Origin: HyVt-477 sp965224605
GTDB taxonomy: Bacteria > Pseudomonadota > Gammaproteobacteria > Thiotrichales > Thiotrichaceae
Assembly (NCBI GenBank): GCA_965224605.1
Contig: CBDCZP010000008.1
Span: 487,286-551,285, forward strand
Reading direction: 5' to 3'
DNA length: 64,000 bases
Within the stretch, counting starts at the first letter, position 1. Each line of letters opens with the position of its first letter. Below are positions 55,276-63,474 of this stretch, one piece after another. Position numbers and translations under genes: made by a program. The notes under the pieces were generated by a model that saw only the letters and a program-made list of their open reading frames with translations, made no database searches and was not told where the DNA came from.

Positions 55276-56199
55276 TCACGTGGGATCGACGGGGATCTGC
55301 ACCATGAGCTCGAAGTGCTCGAAGCCGTGTGCGAATGGTTTGCCCATCCACGCTTCGAACGACGGTTGATTCGTCGGCACGTATCCACTCGTGGGGAGCC
55401 ACGTGCGGAAGAGCCAATCCAGGGCCCGCTGTTCGAGTTCGATCGGGCCGCGGATGTCCAGCTCTGCCACCCGCATGGCTGGGAACTCGTAGCGACCGAT
55501 TTCACCACCCGGCGCAAAGTCATCGACTTCTAAGCCCACGTCGTAGCGGCAGTCCTCGTGGGCGACGATCTCCGGGTCGTCCCACATGTAACCGAGCCAC
55601 TGGCCGTCGGCGCAGCCGTGGCCTTCGGCCCAATCCACGAGACGCGCGGCGGCACCGGACACGGCGTCGGGGCGAAACGGGTTCGGCACGCGAATGTACG
55701 CAACACTGCGTGCGGGGAGCTCGCGGAACCGCACCGCGAAGCCATCTGGGTTTTCGCCGACGGGTAGTCGATCCAGTCGGTGCTTTGTTTCGGGGTCCGT
55801 GATCGCGGCCTGCCATTCTTCCCGGCGGTTGGCGCGAAACGTTGCGATGTCGAACGCGCTCGGCGGGACACCGTAGCGTTGTTTGAAGCTCCGCGAGAAG
55901 TCGGACGACGAAGTGAAGCCGCAATCGAGCGCGACCTCGGTGAGGTTACGGTGGCGGTCGTGGGAGAGAATTCTCAGTGCGCGTTCGAGGCGGATGCGCT
56001 TGATGAACTGGTTGAGCGTTTCCCCCGTGAGGGAACGGAAGATGCGGTGAAAGTGGAACGGAGAAAACCACGCCGCCTTCGCGACGACCTCCAGAGACAA
56101 CGGCTGATCGATGTTGCCGAGAATGAAATCGATCGCACGGTTCACGCGCTCGACGTAGTCGAGTGATCTGGCGTCGGGGAATTCAGATTCGATTCGCAA
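55276..56199 (-). CDS. AraC-family regulator with GyrI-like effector domain
   Basis: The frame starts with TTG at 56,199. Residues 20-120 are an AraC helix-turn-helix pair (LSLEVVAKAAWFSPFHFHRI and LTEVALDCGFTSSSDFSRSF), and residues 150-307 are a GyrI-like small-molecule-binding domain (VRFRELPARSVAYIRV; FPAMRVAELDIRGP). Such proteins (Rob/SoxS-like organisation with a C-terminal sensor) control efflux and detoxification genes. It is divergent from the VOC gene, which may be a target. Confidence 0.9.
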   Translation of the reverse strand: MRIESEFPDARSLDYVERVNRAIDFILGNIDQPLSLEVVAKAAWFSPFHFHRIFRSLTGETLNQFIKRIRLERALRILSHDRHRNLTEVALDCGFTSSSDFSRSFKQRYGVPPSAFDIATFRANRREEWQAAITDPETKHRLDRLPVGENPDGFAVRFRELPARSVAYIRVPNPFRPDAVSGAAARLVDWAEGHGCADGQWLGYMWDDPEIVAHEDCRYDVGLEVDDFAPGGEIGRYEFPAMRVAELDIRGPIELEQRALDWLFRTWLPTSGYVPTNQPSFEAWMGKPFAHGFEHFELMVQIPVDPT

Positions 56200-56319
56200 G
56201 ATCTGTCAAGCAGCGATGGGAGGAAGGCGGTAGCTAGGTTTCTTGTCAGCCGGCGAAGTCGCCCGGCGCATCATCTACTCATTCGATCACGGTTGTCGCA
56301 AACCACCAGGAGTCCAAGA

Positions 56320-56691
56320 ATGGAACTAGGCGTTTTTTCTGTCAGTCTCGCAGTCAAAGATATCGCAGTGTCGCGTGCGTTCTACGAGAAGCTCGGCTTC
56401 GCCGTCGTCGGTGGAGAGCAAACTCAGAATTGGCTTATCCTCAGAAATGGTACGACGACGATCGGCCTCTTCCAGGGAATGTTCGAAAGGAACGCCCTGA
56501 CGTTCAATCCGGGTTGGGGGCCGACCGCCGAACCGCTCGAGTCGTTTACCGATGTTCGAGAGATCCAGAAGCACCTGAAGGCGTCGGCGATCGAACTGAC
56601 AACGGAGGCGGACGAAGGCTCATCGGGGCCGGCGAGCCTGTCGCTCTTGGATCCGGATGGCAACCCCGTCCTCATCGATCAACACGTCTAG
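56320..56691 (+). CDS. VOC-fold (glyoxalase-like) protein
   Basis: I place the start at ATG 56,320, eight bases after an AGGAG ribosome-binding site, rather than at the TTG 56,293. The 123 residues fit a single VOC module: GVFSVSLAVKDIAVSRAFYE, KLGFAVVGGEQTQNWLIL, and LLDPDGNPVLIDQH. Such proteins bind or modify small molecules, often in resistance. It is divergent from the AraC regulator, suggesting a regulator-target pair. Confidence 0.85.
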   Translation: MELGVFSVSLAVKDIAVSRAFYEKLGFAVVGGEQTQNWLILRNGTTTIGLFQGMFERNALTFNPGWGPTAEPLESFTDVREIQKHLKASAIELTTEADEGSSGPASLSLLDPDGNPVLIDQHV

Positions 56692-56905
56692 AGGCCCGGC
56701 CGAAAAGGGACTCGTGCCGCGCGCGGCGGCCTCGCCGCACCTGCTGGCACGCCAAATCCTCGCCGAATCTACCGATTCGACTGCGTTTTGGCGCACGCGT
56801 GCACGGGCGTGCACGGACAAGCACGACGATCCCATCCACGCTCGACGCGAGTGACTTTCCGGCCGCGCCTCTAGCCCCGCCCTTTGTCTCCTACTTTGGC
56901 GTCCC

Positions 56906-57655
56906 CTACTTTGGCGTTCGATTCTTTGGCGTCTTGAGCCCCGTCGACATCTTGTTGCGTACCTCGCGGAGCACGCGCTTCGCGAGGCTGTCTTCGTGTC
57001 GTTCGAGGAACGCATCGACCGCGGAAGCGTCGACCGCGAGAAGTGCTCGAAGTGCCCAAGACAGCGCCTTGGCGACCATCTCCTCTCGGTCATCCGCGAG
57101 GCGTTCGCAGATCTCAATTGTTCGCGGAACGTCCCCCCGGCCACCGCGCGACTTCATGTTGAGCGCGATCGTGCTGACGAGCGCGGTGCGGCGCCACCAG
57201 TAGTTCTCGGAACGGCCCCAGCGGTGGACCGCCGTGTCGCGAATCCGTTGCTCCCGCCACGCCGGTCCAGAGACGTCGCAGGCGAAGCTGTCGACGGAGG
57301 CCCAGTTGTCGATTGCGTGGCCGAGGGACTCGATCTGTTTAAGGTCTAGAGTGCCGGGGGCGGACTTGTGGCGCTTGATGATCTCGTACGCGACTTGCCG
57401 AGACTCGAACCCCCCTGCATCGACGATGGCTTGGGCGACTTCAATGACATGGTCTGGCTCAGCGGGTTTGAGTTCGACAGTCAGGTCGCGGACGACGCCG
57501 CGCAAGTCCGTTACGGTGACACCGAAGACCGTCATGGTCGTTGGGAAGTAAGACTTCGCGAGCTCCCTGCGCGCTGGTTTGCCCATGGCACGGAGTTGAC
57601 GGTGAACGTCGCGAACGATGGCCTGCGGCTGGCGCAGTTTGGGTTGTTCGGTCAC
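56906..57655 (-). CDS. DNA alkylation repair protein (AlkD-like HEAT protein)
   Basis: The frame begins with GTG 57,655 and encodes 249 residues of HEAT-like helices with the AlkD hallmarks: LAKSYFPTTMTVFGVTVTDL, DNWASVDSFACDVSGP (the conserved W-x2-x-D motif) and NYWWRRTALVSTIALN. AlkD-type enzymes remove bulky alkylated bases. The C-terminal tail (KTPKNRTPK) is encoded by short tandem repeats of TTTGGCGT. Together with the AraC and VOC genes next to it, this forms a small stress-response set. Confidence 0.88.
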   Translation of the reverse strand: MTEQPKLRQPQAIVRDVHRQLRAMGKPARRELAKSYFPTTMTVFGVTVTDLRGVVRDLTVELKPAEPDHVIEVAQAIVDAGGFESRQVAYEIIKRHKSAPGTLDLKQIESLGHAIDNWASVDSFACDVSGPAWREQRIRDTAVHRWGRSENYWWRRTALVSTIALNMKSRGGRGDVPRTIEICERLADDREEMVAKALSWALRALLAVDASAVDAFLERHEDSLAKRVLREVRNKMSTGLKTPKNRTPK

Positions 57656-57814
57656 TCGGAGAATTCCGGATTACGTGAGGGCCTATACGGGAGAGCGATT
57701 CTGCGTCGACCTATCGATGCCGCGGGAGTTACGGGTGTTGCTACGGCGGTTGGGCGGCATCAAACTTTGTAACGCGAGGTGGGCGGGGAGGGGTTGGCGG
57801 GCATAGGATTCTGT

Positions 57815-57840
57815 GTAGCCGCTGCAGTATCAGCGGCTAC
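57815..57840 (+). promoter_or_regulatory. Perfect inverted repeat upstream of the PPC-repeat gene
   Basis: GTAGCCGCT and AGCGGCTAC form a perfect 9-bp palindromic pair with an 8-base centre, ending 20 bases before the ATG at 57,861. It could be an operator, a leader hairpin, or a leftover terminator. It has no T-run. Confidence 0.5.
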
Positions 57841-57860
57841 GGCCAGATCCCGATACTCCT

Positions 57861-59717
57861 ATGCGTTTCCTCACCTACGTCGTATTCCTCGCGTCGCCGC
57901 TCAGTCTGACCGCCCAAGATTGGAGTCAGTCGCATGCCCCTAGAGATCTGGAGGCATTTCTCAAGCAGTCATTCCGGGGCGGCTGCAAGGTCGGAGCTGG
58001 CTCCGTGTACCGGGCGGCGGCTCAGAAGGGCTGGCTGAAGACAGCCTCCGATCGGAAGCTCATCAAGCGACAGCTTCGGTCGCTCGCATCGCGACTGGGT
58101 CATGGGCGTATTTTCGATCTGGGTGCGAAGGTGCAGGCGGTGCCCGGTGGTGGCGGATCGACGTCTCTCATCGGCGAGATCGAATACAACAACTCGGAAG
58201 CCTACGCGAACAACCTCGGCGCGCTGCTCGTGCCGATCACCGCGACCGGTACCGTGAGCGGAAACGACGACACCGACACGTTTCGGTTCGACCTGCCGCT
58301 GGCGGGAAACGTCACAGTGACGACGACGTTTTCCGGCGCGTCTCCCAGTTTGATGCTCACGAACGCCTCGGGGGACGAGAACTGGGGGCACCACTTCTAC
58401 GATCCGAACTTCACAGTTGCGCTTCCCGCGGGCGTGTATCACTTGCGCGTCGGTGGTTCGTCGACGCCCGTGTCCTATTCGGTGACTCTGAACATCAGCG
58501 TCGGTGCGATTCCGACGGCCGTCTTTGGAACGACGACCAACGTCACCGCGGGCCTCAACCCTGGGGCCATACAGATCCTCGTTCCTCAGGATGGGCGTCT
58601 GCGGTTGGAACTCGATTCTGGCTCAACAGGCAACTCGACGGTCCTCTTGCAGAGCAGCACCTGGAGTTACGTCAAGGAGAGTTCATTCGACTCGCGATCC
58701 CCAAACGGAGATGCGGGTTTGGATGCACTCCTTCCTGCGGGGCTTTACTACGCGTACATCTTCACGAACGCATCGAGCACGGTTGCGGTGAAGGCCACCT
58801 TCACTCCTGCAGCGATTCCGACTCTCGCGACCACCGTAACGGGCACCCTCGTTGGAAGCGATGAGAGTCTGGACCTGTACCGCGTCGTCGTCGCTCAGGC
58901 TGGCGAAGTGCGCTTCACCACGACGGGTTCAGGCACTTCGCCGCTCAGTGATCCGTACGTTCGGATCTACGACCAGAACATGGTGCTCTTCCTAGAGGGG
59001 GACGACCGTGATCAGGATACCGACAGCGACTTGCCTTTGTACTTGCCACCCGGCACCTACTACGTCAGCTCGGATTCGTACTGGGATGCGGGAGAGTACA
59101 CGATCACCCGCTCTGCGGGCACGGCTGTGCCGGTCGTCGCCCAAGCAGGGCTGAATCAAAACTCGACCACGACGAACGGGACGACGACGTTTCGCCTCTG
59201 CCTGGGTACGAAGTCACGGGTCGAGTTTGATCTGGTCGATGGGAGCACCGATGGCCAGCTCGGCATCTTGAATGCGTCGACGGGGTTGGCCTGCTCCTGG
59301 GAGGACGACGAAAACCTCGGTCCGGAGGATTGCAACGTTGGCGTGGTCCTGCCAGCGGGGGACTACTACGTCTATGTTCGCGACTATGCGGGGTTTGCGG
59401 GGACTTTCTCGCTCAACGCGCTGACGCCTTTGAATCGCCAGGTCGGCGACAATGTCGAGGTGCTCGGCCATGGCGGCAACCCGCTCTACTTCCTCATTTC
59501 TGCGCAGGGTGCTCCACCGAGCAACCCTCTGCCAGGTGTGATTTCGGGCAACCTCCTGTTGGACTTGCCGTCCGCTCGGATCATCCTCGTCTTCATGCCC
59601 GCGTCGGGGATGATCAATTTCATGACGAGCGTGCCGCCGAACGCCGGGGTGTTCATTCAGATGGTGGACGTCGACGCCGGGACTTTGCTCGGGACGTTTT
59701 CCAATCTGCTCAAGTAG
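57861..59717 (+). CDS. Secreted protein with PPC-like beta-sandwich repeats
   Basis: The 618 residues begin with a signal peptide (ending LSLTAQ) and a helical segment, and then carry four repeats of the pre-peptidase C-terminal (PPC) kind: GNDDTDTFRFDLPLAGNVTV, LPAGVYHLRVGG, GSDESLDLYRVVVAQAGEVR, LPPGTYYVSSDSYWDAGEYT, and LPAGDYYVYVRDYAG. No peptidase domain is present. Such domains fill exported proteins of planctomycetes. The following glycosyltransferase starts only 11 bases later and may be co-transcribed. Confidence 0.8.
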   Translation: MRFLTYVVFLASPLSLTAQDWSQSHAPRDLEAFLKQSFRGGCKVGAGSVYRAAAQKGWLKTASDRKLIKRQLRSLASRLGHGRIFDLGAKVQAVPGGGGSTSLIGEIEYNNSEAYANNLGALLVPITATGTVSGNDDTDTFRFDLPLAGNVTVTTTFSGASPSLMLTNASGDENWGHHFYDPNFTVALPAGVYHLRVGGSSTPVSYSVTLNISVGAIPTAVFGTTTNVTAGLNPGAIQILVPQDGRLRLELDSGSTGNSTVLLQSSTWSYVKESSFDSRSPNGDAGLDALLPAGLYYAYIFTNASSTVAVKATFTPAAIPTLATTVTGTLVGSDESLDLYRVVVAQAGEVRFTTTGSGTSPLSDPYVRIYDQNMVLFLEGDDRDQDTDSDLPLYLPPGTYYVSSDSYWDAGEYTITRSAGTAVPVVAQAGLNQNSTTTNGTTTFRLCLGTKSRVEFDLVDGSTDGQLGILNASTGLACSWEDDENLGPEDCNVGVVLPAGDYYVYVRDYAGFAGTFSLNALTPLNRQVGDNVEVLGHGGNPLYFLISAQGAPPSNPLPGVISGNLLLDLPSARIILVFMPASGMINFMTSVPPNAGVFIQMVDVDAGTLLGTFSNLLK

Positions 59718-59728
59718 TCGCTGTCTGC

Positions 59729-60817
59729 ATGGTGCGCAACCTGCCGAGCCTCAACTTCGTCGTTCCTGACGACACAGCTCTTGTCAGTGGCGGCCATCTC
59801 TACAACCGCCGTGTGCGCCAAGCGCTTGCGGATCGCGGATGGAACGCTCCAGCACTCGGCTTGCCGGAGTTTGCCGATGCTGTCGAGCGGCGGCAATCAG
59901 GCGTGTTCCTCGTCGATACGATTCACTTCCCCGGTCTCGCTTCGATTCCGTTCGAAGACGTTGATGCGCACCTCCTAGTTCACCACCTGGCGAGCCTCGC
60001 GCCGGTTTCCGCAGCAACGGTCTTGCGGGCAACGGTCTTGCGAGGAGCGGACGACGTAGCGGGTTCTGTTGCGAATGCGAGCGATGCGGTTTTTGCAGCC
60101 GTCGAGGCGCCTCTCCTTCGCCGGTTCCACGGGTTTGTCGCCACGAGTCCCTTCACTGCCTCGTATCTCGTCGACCGTGGGTTTGATGCGGGGACGGTCG
60201 TCGTGGCCCCTCCGGCCGTCGAGGGCTTTGCTGCCTTAGCGGACCCCCGCGCTCGAAGCGAGGGCCCGCTCCGGGTCTTGCTGGTGGGGAATCTCGAAGA
60301 CCGGAAGGGGATTCACCCGTTCCTGGAAGCGCTCGGGTCCCTGCCCGCGGGCGTGGTGGCCGGGCTCGAAGTCCGCATCGCCGGCGGGCATGACGCGGAT
60401 GCGGACTACGCTGATATGTGCGTGACGGCTGTGGAACGCTGTGGTCTCGGCGCGCAGGTCGAGTTCGCGGGATTGGTGCCACCGACGGCGATGGCGGACT
60501 TCTACCGCTGGGCGGACGTGTTCGTGTCGGCGGCGAGCATGGAGACGTTCGGCATGGCGCTTCAGGAAGCGGTCGCGTGCCGTGTGCCGGTGTTTGCGAT
60601 CGCTGCGGGCTACGTGAGTGAACACGTGGCCGACGGTGTCTCGGGTCGACTCTTCGCGGATATCGAGAGCTTGGTTGCTGCGTTGGTGCGGCTGGCGGGC
60701 GATCCGGCGGAACTCCAGTCGTTCCGCGCGGGCGCGGCGGCCCGATCACCCCAGGGAGTCTCGAGTTGGGGGCAGACAGCGCAACTCATGATCGACGCGT
60801 TCGGTCGTGGAGACTGA
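59729..60817 (+). CDS. Glycosyltransferase, GT4-like
   Basis: The 362-residue product from ATG 59,729 has a GT-B fold. The second domain shows the sugar-nucleotide site: VLLVGNLEDRKGIHPFLEAL, ADVFVSAASMETFGMALQEA, and HVADGVSGRLFADIESLVAAL, including the E-x7-E motif. It should transfer a sugar to an envelope or exopolysaccharide acceptor. The acceptor is not evident. The longer frame from 59,330 is out of frame with the upstream gene and is not used. Confidence 0.88.
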   Translation: MVRNLPSLNFVVPDDTALVSGGHLYNRRVRQALADRGWNAPALGLPEFADAVERRQSGVFLVDTIHFPGLASIPFEDVDAHLLVHHLASLAPVSAATVLRATVLRGADDVAGSVANASDAVFAAVEAPLLRRFHGFVATSPFTASYLVDRGFDAGTVVVAPPAVEGFAALADPRARSEGPLRVLLVGNLEDRKGIHPFLEALGSLPAGVVAGLEVRIAGGHDADADYADMCVTAVERCGLGAQVEFAGLVPPTAMADFYRWADVFVSAASMETFGMALQEAVACRVPVFAIAAGYVSEHVADGVSGRLFADIESLVAALVRLAGDPAELQSFRAGAAARSPQGVSSWGQTAQLMIDAFGRGD

Positions 60818-60831
60818 GTCCGGCACGAAGC

Positions 60832-61449
60832 TCAGTCGATGTGGATGTGACGGCCGCCGTTCTGCGCAGCCAGCTTCTTGAGGAAGCCGAGTTGGTTGAT
60901 GCTCCCAAACGTGATCGTGTGGATGGATAACCGCTTGAGCGCGTTCGTCGCGCGGACCTGACGGAGGATCTCCTTGGTATCGGTGATCTTGCCTTTGGTC
61001 GGCGCGCCGTCGCTGAGGATGTAGAGCGTGTCGAAGCCGAGCTCGTAGTACTTGTCGTGGAGCCCGCGGCCACCGAAGCCCAGAGCCTTCTCCAACGCCC
61101 CGTAGAGATTCGTGAGGCCAGCAGGTTGAAGGTTGTCGAGGTAGCCACCGAGCAGATCGTCTCGCATCGCGTCGTTCATCTTGACGAGCGCCGGGCGGCC
61201 GTCCTTCCGTGCCTTCCAGACGCGCACATCATCGCCGAACACGATGATGTTGAAGAGGTCGCCGTCGTTGAGCGTCATCACGATCTTCTTCAACTCCTCG
61301 ACGACGAGCTTTGCCTTCGTCGTCGTGCGCTTTGTGCCTGGCGACGATGTGCCGACGCCGGGTGTCTTGAGCGTGATCGTCTCAACCATGGATCCTGAGA
61401 AGTCGACGACGAAGAGGACACGGTTGGATTCGAGTTGGAGGTTAAAAAA
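60832..61449 (-). CDS. VWA-domain half of a frameshifted HEAT-VWA protein
   Basis: This frame holds a von Willebrand A domain with an intact metal site: VLFVVDFSGSMVET (DxSxS), then NIIVFGDDVRVW, AGLTNLYGALEKALGF, and TLYILSDGAPTKG. It has no start codon of its own in a suitable place; its first residues NLQLESNRVLF continue naturally from the end of the HEAT frame at 61,442, one base out of phase. Confidence 0.85.
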   Translation of the reverse strand, partial: FFNLQLESNRVLFVVDFSGSMVETITLKTPGVGTSSPGTKRTTTKAKLVVEELKKIVMTLNDGDLFNIIVFGDDVRVWKARKDGRPALVKMNDAMRDDLLGGYLDNLQPAGLTNLYGALEKALGFGGRGLHDKYYELGFDTLYILSDGAPTKGKITDTKEILRQVRATNALKRLSIHTITFGSINQLGFLKKLAAQNGGRHIHID

Positions 61450-62512
61450 ACTTCTCATACTTCGAGTCCTTCTGCACTTCGGCGGCTTTCTTGTCCGCAG
61501 GTGCGAAGGCAAAAGTCGGCCCCTCCTTGCGCCAGAATTCGCGCCAGATCCGCACCTGCCCGACCGGGATCTTCTGTCCGGTCATTCCTTCGAGGGTGCG
61601 GTGGAGTTTGATGTCGAGCGCCCACGGGTCCTTCTTCCGCTTCATCTCCGCAGCGAGCCCGTCGATGAGCGCCGGAATGGAGTGCTTCGACTTGAGCCGT
61701 GCCAAGTTCTCACGCGCAGAGGCCCGGACCTGCCACACCCGGTCCTTCAGGATCGCGCCACGAAGAATTTTGATCGCCTGATCGCGTTCCTTGCTGACAT
61801 CTGCGGGGATGATCTTGTGAACGGTCTCATCCGTATGTTCGCTCAGGGCACGGCCGATGCCGTTGATCGCCCCGATGCGGACGTAGGGTTCTTTGTCGCG
61901 GACGAGCCCAAAGAAGTGGGGCAGGAGTTCGCGGGAAGCCACGGTACTCAGTGTGTTCACGGCCTGCACGCGCACCTCTGGCTTCATGCTGTGCGCGCCT
62001 TCCAAGACGGCCTGCCGAGCCCGTTCACTCGGGCGTGCGGCGAGAATCTGCAGAGCGGTTGTCGTTCGCAGAATCCCGTCCTTCTTGCTTCTGGGCTTTC
62101 GGGCTGTCGCGAGGAGCCAGTCCTCGATGCTCTTTGCATCCATGCGGGAGATGGACTGCCGCGCCAGGCTGCGGATCGACCCCACGCGCAGTGCGCTGAT
62201 GAAGTCGACGTAGCCGGTCGATGACGTCGACTTCCCCCCGGACGAGGGTTGCACGGTGGCGATGCGGAAGAGGGCGCGCGCCGCTTCCACGGTATTGTGC
62301 TGGGATACCGCGGCCATGACGTCGCGGGCGCGTGCCATCGCGGCGCTGTCTACCTGGCCCATCTTCGCCATGCGGATCGCGCCCTTCTCGTACGCTCCGA
62401 GCCAAGAGACGAGTTGCGCCTGGTCTTTCGCGAAGTCGGCCTGCCCACCGTCGTTCTGGGCGAGCAGGGGGGAAGCGGCGAGAGCGATCGCAACGAGAAT
62501 TCTGGTGCGCAT
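61442..62512 (-). CDS. HEAT-repeat half of a frameshifted HEAT-VWA protein
   Basis: The frame starts with a signal peptide (ALAASPLLAQ) followed by HEAT-like helical repeats (SERARQAVLEGAHSMKPEVR, VQAVNTLSTVASRELLPHFF) to residue ~330. It ends KYEKFF at a run of seven T on the minus strand near 61,443-61,449; with six T it would read on into the VWA domain. Planctomycetes commonly have HEAT repeats and VWA in one exported protein. The break is either a sequencing error or a recent mutation. Confidence 0.85.
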   Translation of the reverse strand: MRTRILVAIALAASPLLAQNDGGQADFAKDQAQLVSWLGAYEKGAIRMAKMGQVDSAAMARARDVMAAVSQHNTVEAARALFRIATVQPSSGGKSTSSTGYVDFISALRVGSIRSLARQSISRMDAKSIEDWLLATARKPRSKKDGILRTTTALQILAARPSERARQAVLEGAHSMKPEVRVQAVNTLSTVASRELLPHFFGLVRDKEPYVRIGAINGIGRALSEHTDETVHKIIPADVSKERDQAIKILRGAILKDRVWQVRASARENLARLKSKHSIPALIDGLAAEMKRKKDPWALDIKLHRTLEGMTGQKIPVGQVRIWREFWRKEGPTFAFAPADKKAAEVQKDSKYEKFF

Positions 62513-62685
62513 GGCATCAGGCTACGGGGTTGGGTGTCTGCTGGAAGTCCCTACACAGTCAAGTGGATGAAACGGCTGGATTCCCAGCCGTGAAGACGCA
62601 GCGGGACGGGGATCTCGGTGGGAATCCGGGCAGGATCACTTCTGGAGTGCAGCCCGTGCCCCGGAATTGCCGAAAACAGTCGTGG

Positions 62686-63462
62686 ATGACTCCGCCAGCT
62701 CAACACCCTCCATTGAACCTTCTCCAGCGTGTGGACCTCGCTCTCGCGGGCCAGTTTGCGGCCACTGCACCACCGATGCCGGACGATCTTCTCGCCGGGG
62801 CGAAACTGGTCGATAAACCGGCGATGGACCGGGCGGGTTGGATTTCCGGACTCCTCGGGTTGCGTGGCCTCGTCGTGAATCCCGACGAGGTCGAGGCGAT
62901 CCTTGAGAAAAGGGAAAGCCGGTTCGCGCCCGAGCACCACGAGTACCGGCTCGTCGCAGGGATGGCCCGGGTCTGCGACAAGATCGAGGCAGGCGAAGTG
63001 GATGGCCCGGCCGAGGGTTGGCAGATCGTCGACCTGTTTCGACTCTTCACCCAGGACGTTGCACGATTCCGCAACAACTGCCTGCGACGCGATCTCCCAT
63101 GGGACGCGATTCTCTACGTGGACTATCCCTCCCATGAAGTCGTCTCTGGCTGCCTGGACGGGTTTCATCTACCGAACCACTACACGGACCTCGGCCTGCG
63201 CTTCGAACGGCTGCACCCAGTGCGGCAAGCGTTTCGGGTGCTCTGGCTGTTCGCCCGAATCGCCCCATTCCCGGACTTCAATCTCACGATGGCCTGGATG
63301 GCGATGAACCTCTATCTCCGTCACGCGGGCTACCCGATGCTGCCCACGGCGCGTCAGGATCGGGAGCGGTTGCATCGATTGGTCAGCGGGCCCGTGCCGC
63401 AGAAGATCGTGGCGTTCGAGGCTCGGATGCTCGAACTGCTGCAGCCTGAGTCGCGGATCTGA
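62686..63462 (+). CDS. Fic-like protein lacking the catalytic motif
   Basis: From ATG 62,686 the frame encodes 258 residues. Near residue 200, FARIAPFPDFNLTMAWMAMN and LYLRHAGYPMLP follow the spacing of the Fic core (HPFxDGNGRxxRLLMNxxLxxxGYP), but the catalytic histidine is alanine and GNGR is replaced. The N-terminal half is helical and unassigned. I infer a Fic-fold descendant without AMPylation activity, or an unrelated helical protein with chance similarity. It converges with birA. Confidence 0.55.
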   Translation: MTPPAQHPPLNLLQRVDLALAGQFAATAPPMPDDLLAGAKLVDKPAMDRAGWISGLLGLRGLVVNPDEVEAILEKRESRFAPEHHEYRLVAGMARVCDKIEAGEVDGPAEGWQIVDLFRLFTQDVARFRNNCLRRDLPWDAILYVDYPSHEVVSGCLDGFHLPNHYTDLGLRFERLHPVRQAFRVLWLFARIAPFPDFNLTMAWMAMNLYLRHAGYPMLPTARQDRERLHRLVSGPVPQKIVAFEARMLELLQPESRI

Positions 63463-63474
63463 GCCCAGACTTGG

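Noticed and set aside
59330..59728. N-terminal extension of the glycosyltransferase
   Set aside because: It overlaps the PPC gene in another frame and has no glycosyltransferase-like sequence; ATG 59,729 gives a normal start.
60832..61512. Independent VWA gene with its own ATG near 61,512
   Set aside because: The first residues (MPSHLRTRKPPKC) are an out-of-frame reading of the HEAT gene; the natural N-terminal neighbour is the HEAT frame.
62332..62685. N-terminal extension of the Fic-like protein
   Set aside because: It is an Arg-rich shadow of the HEAT gene on the other strand.
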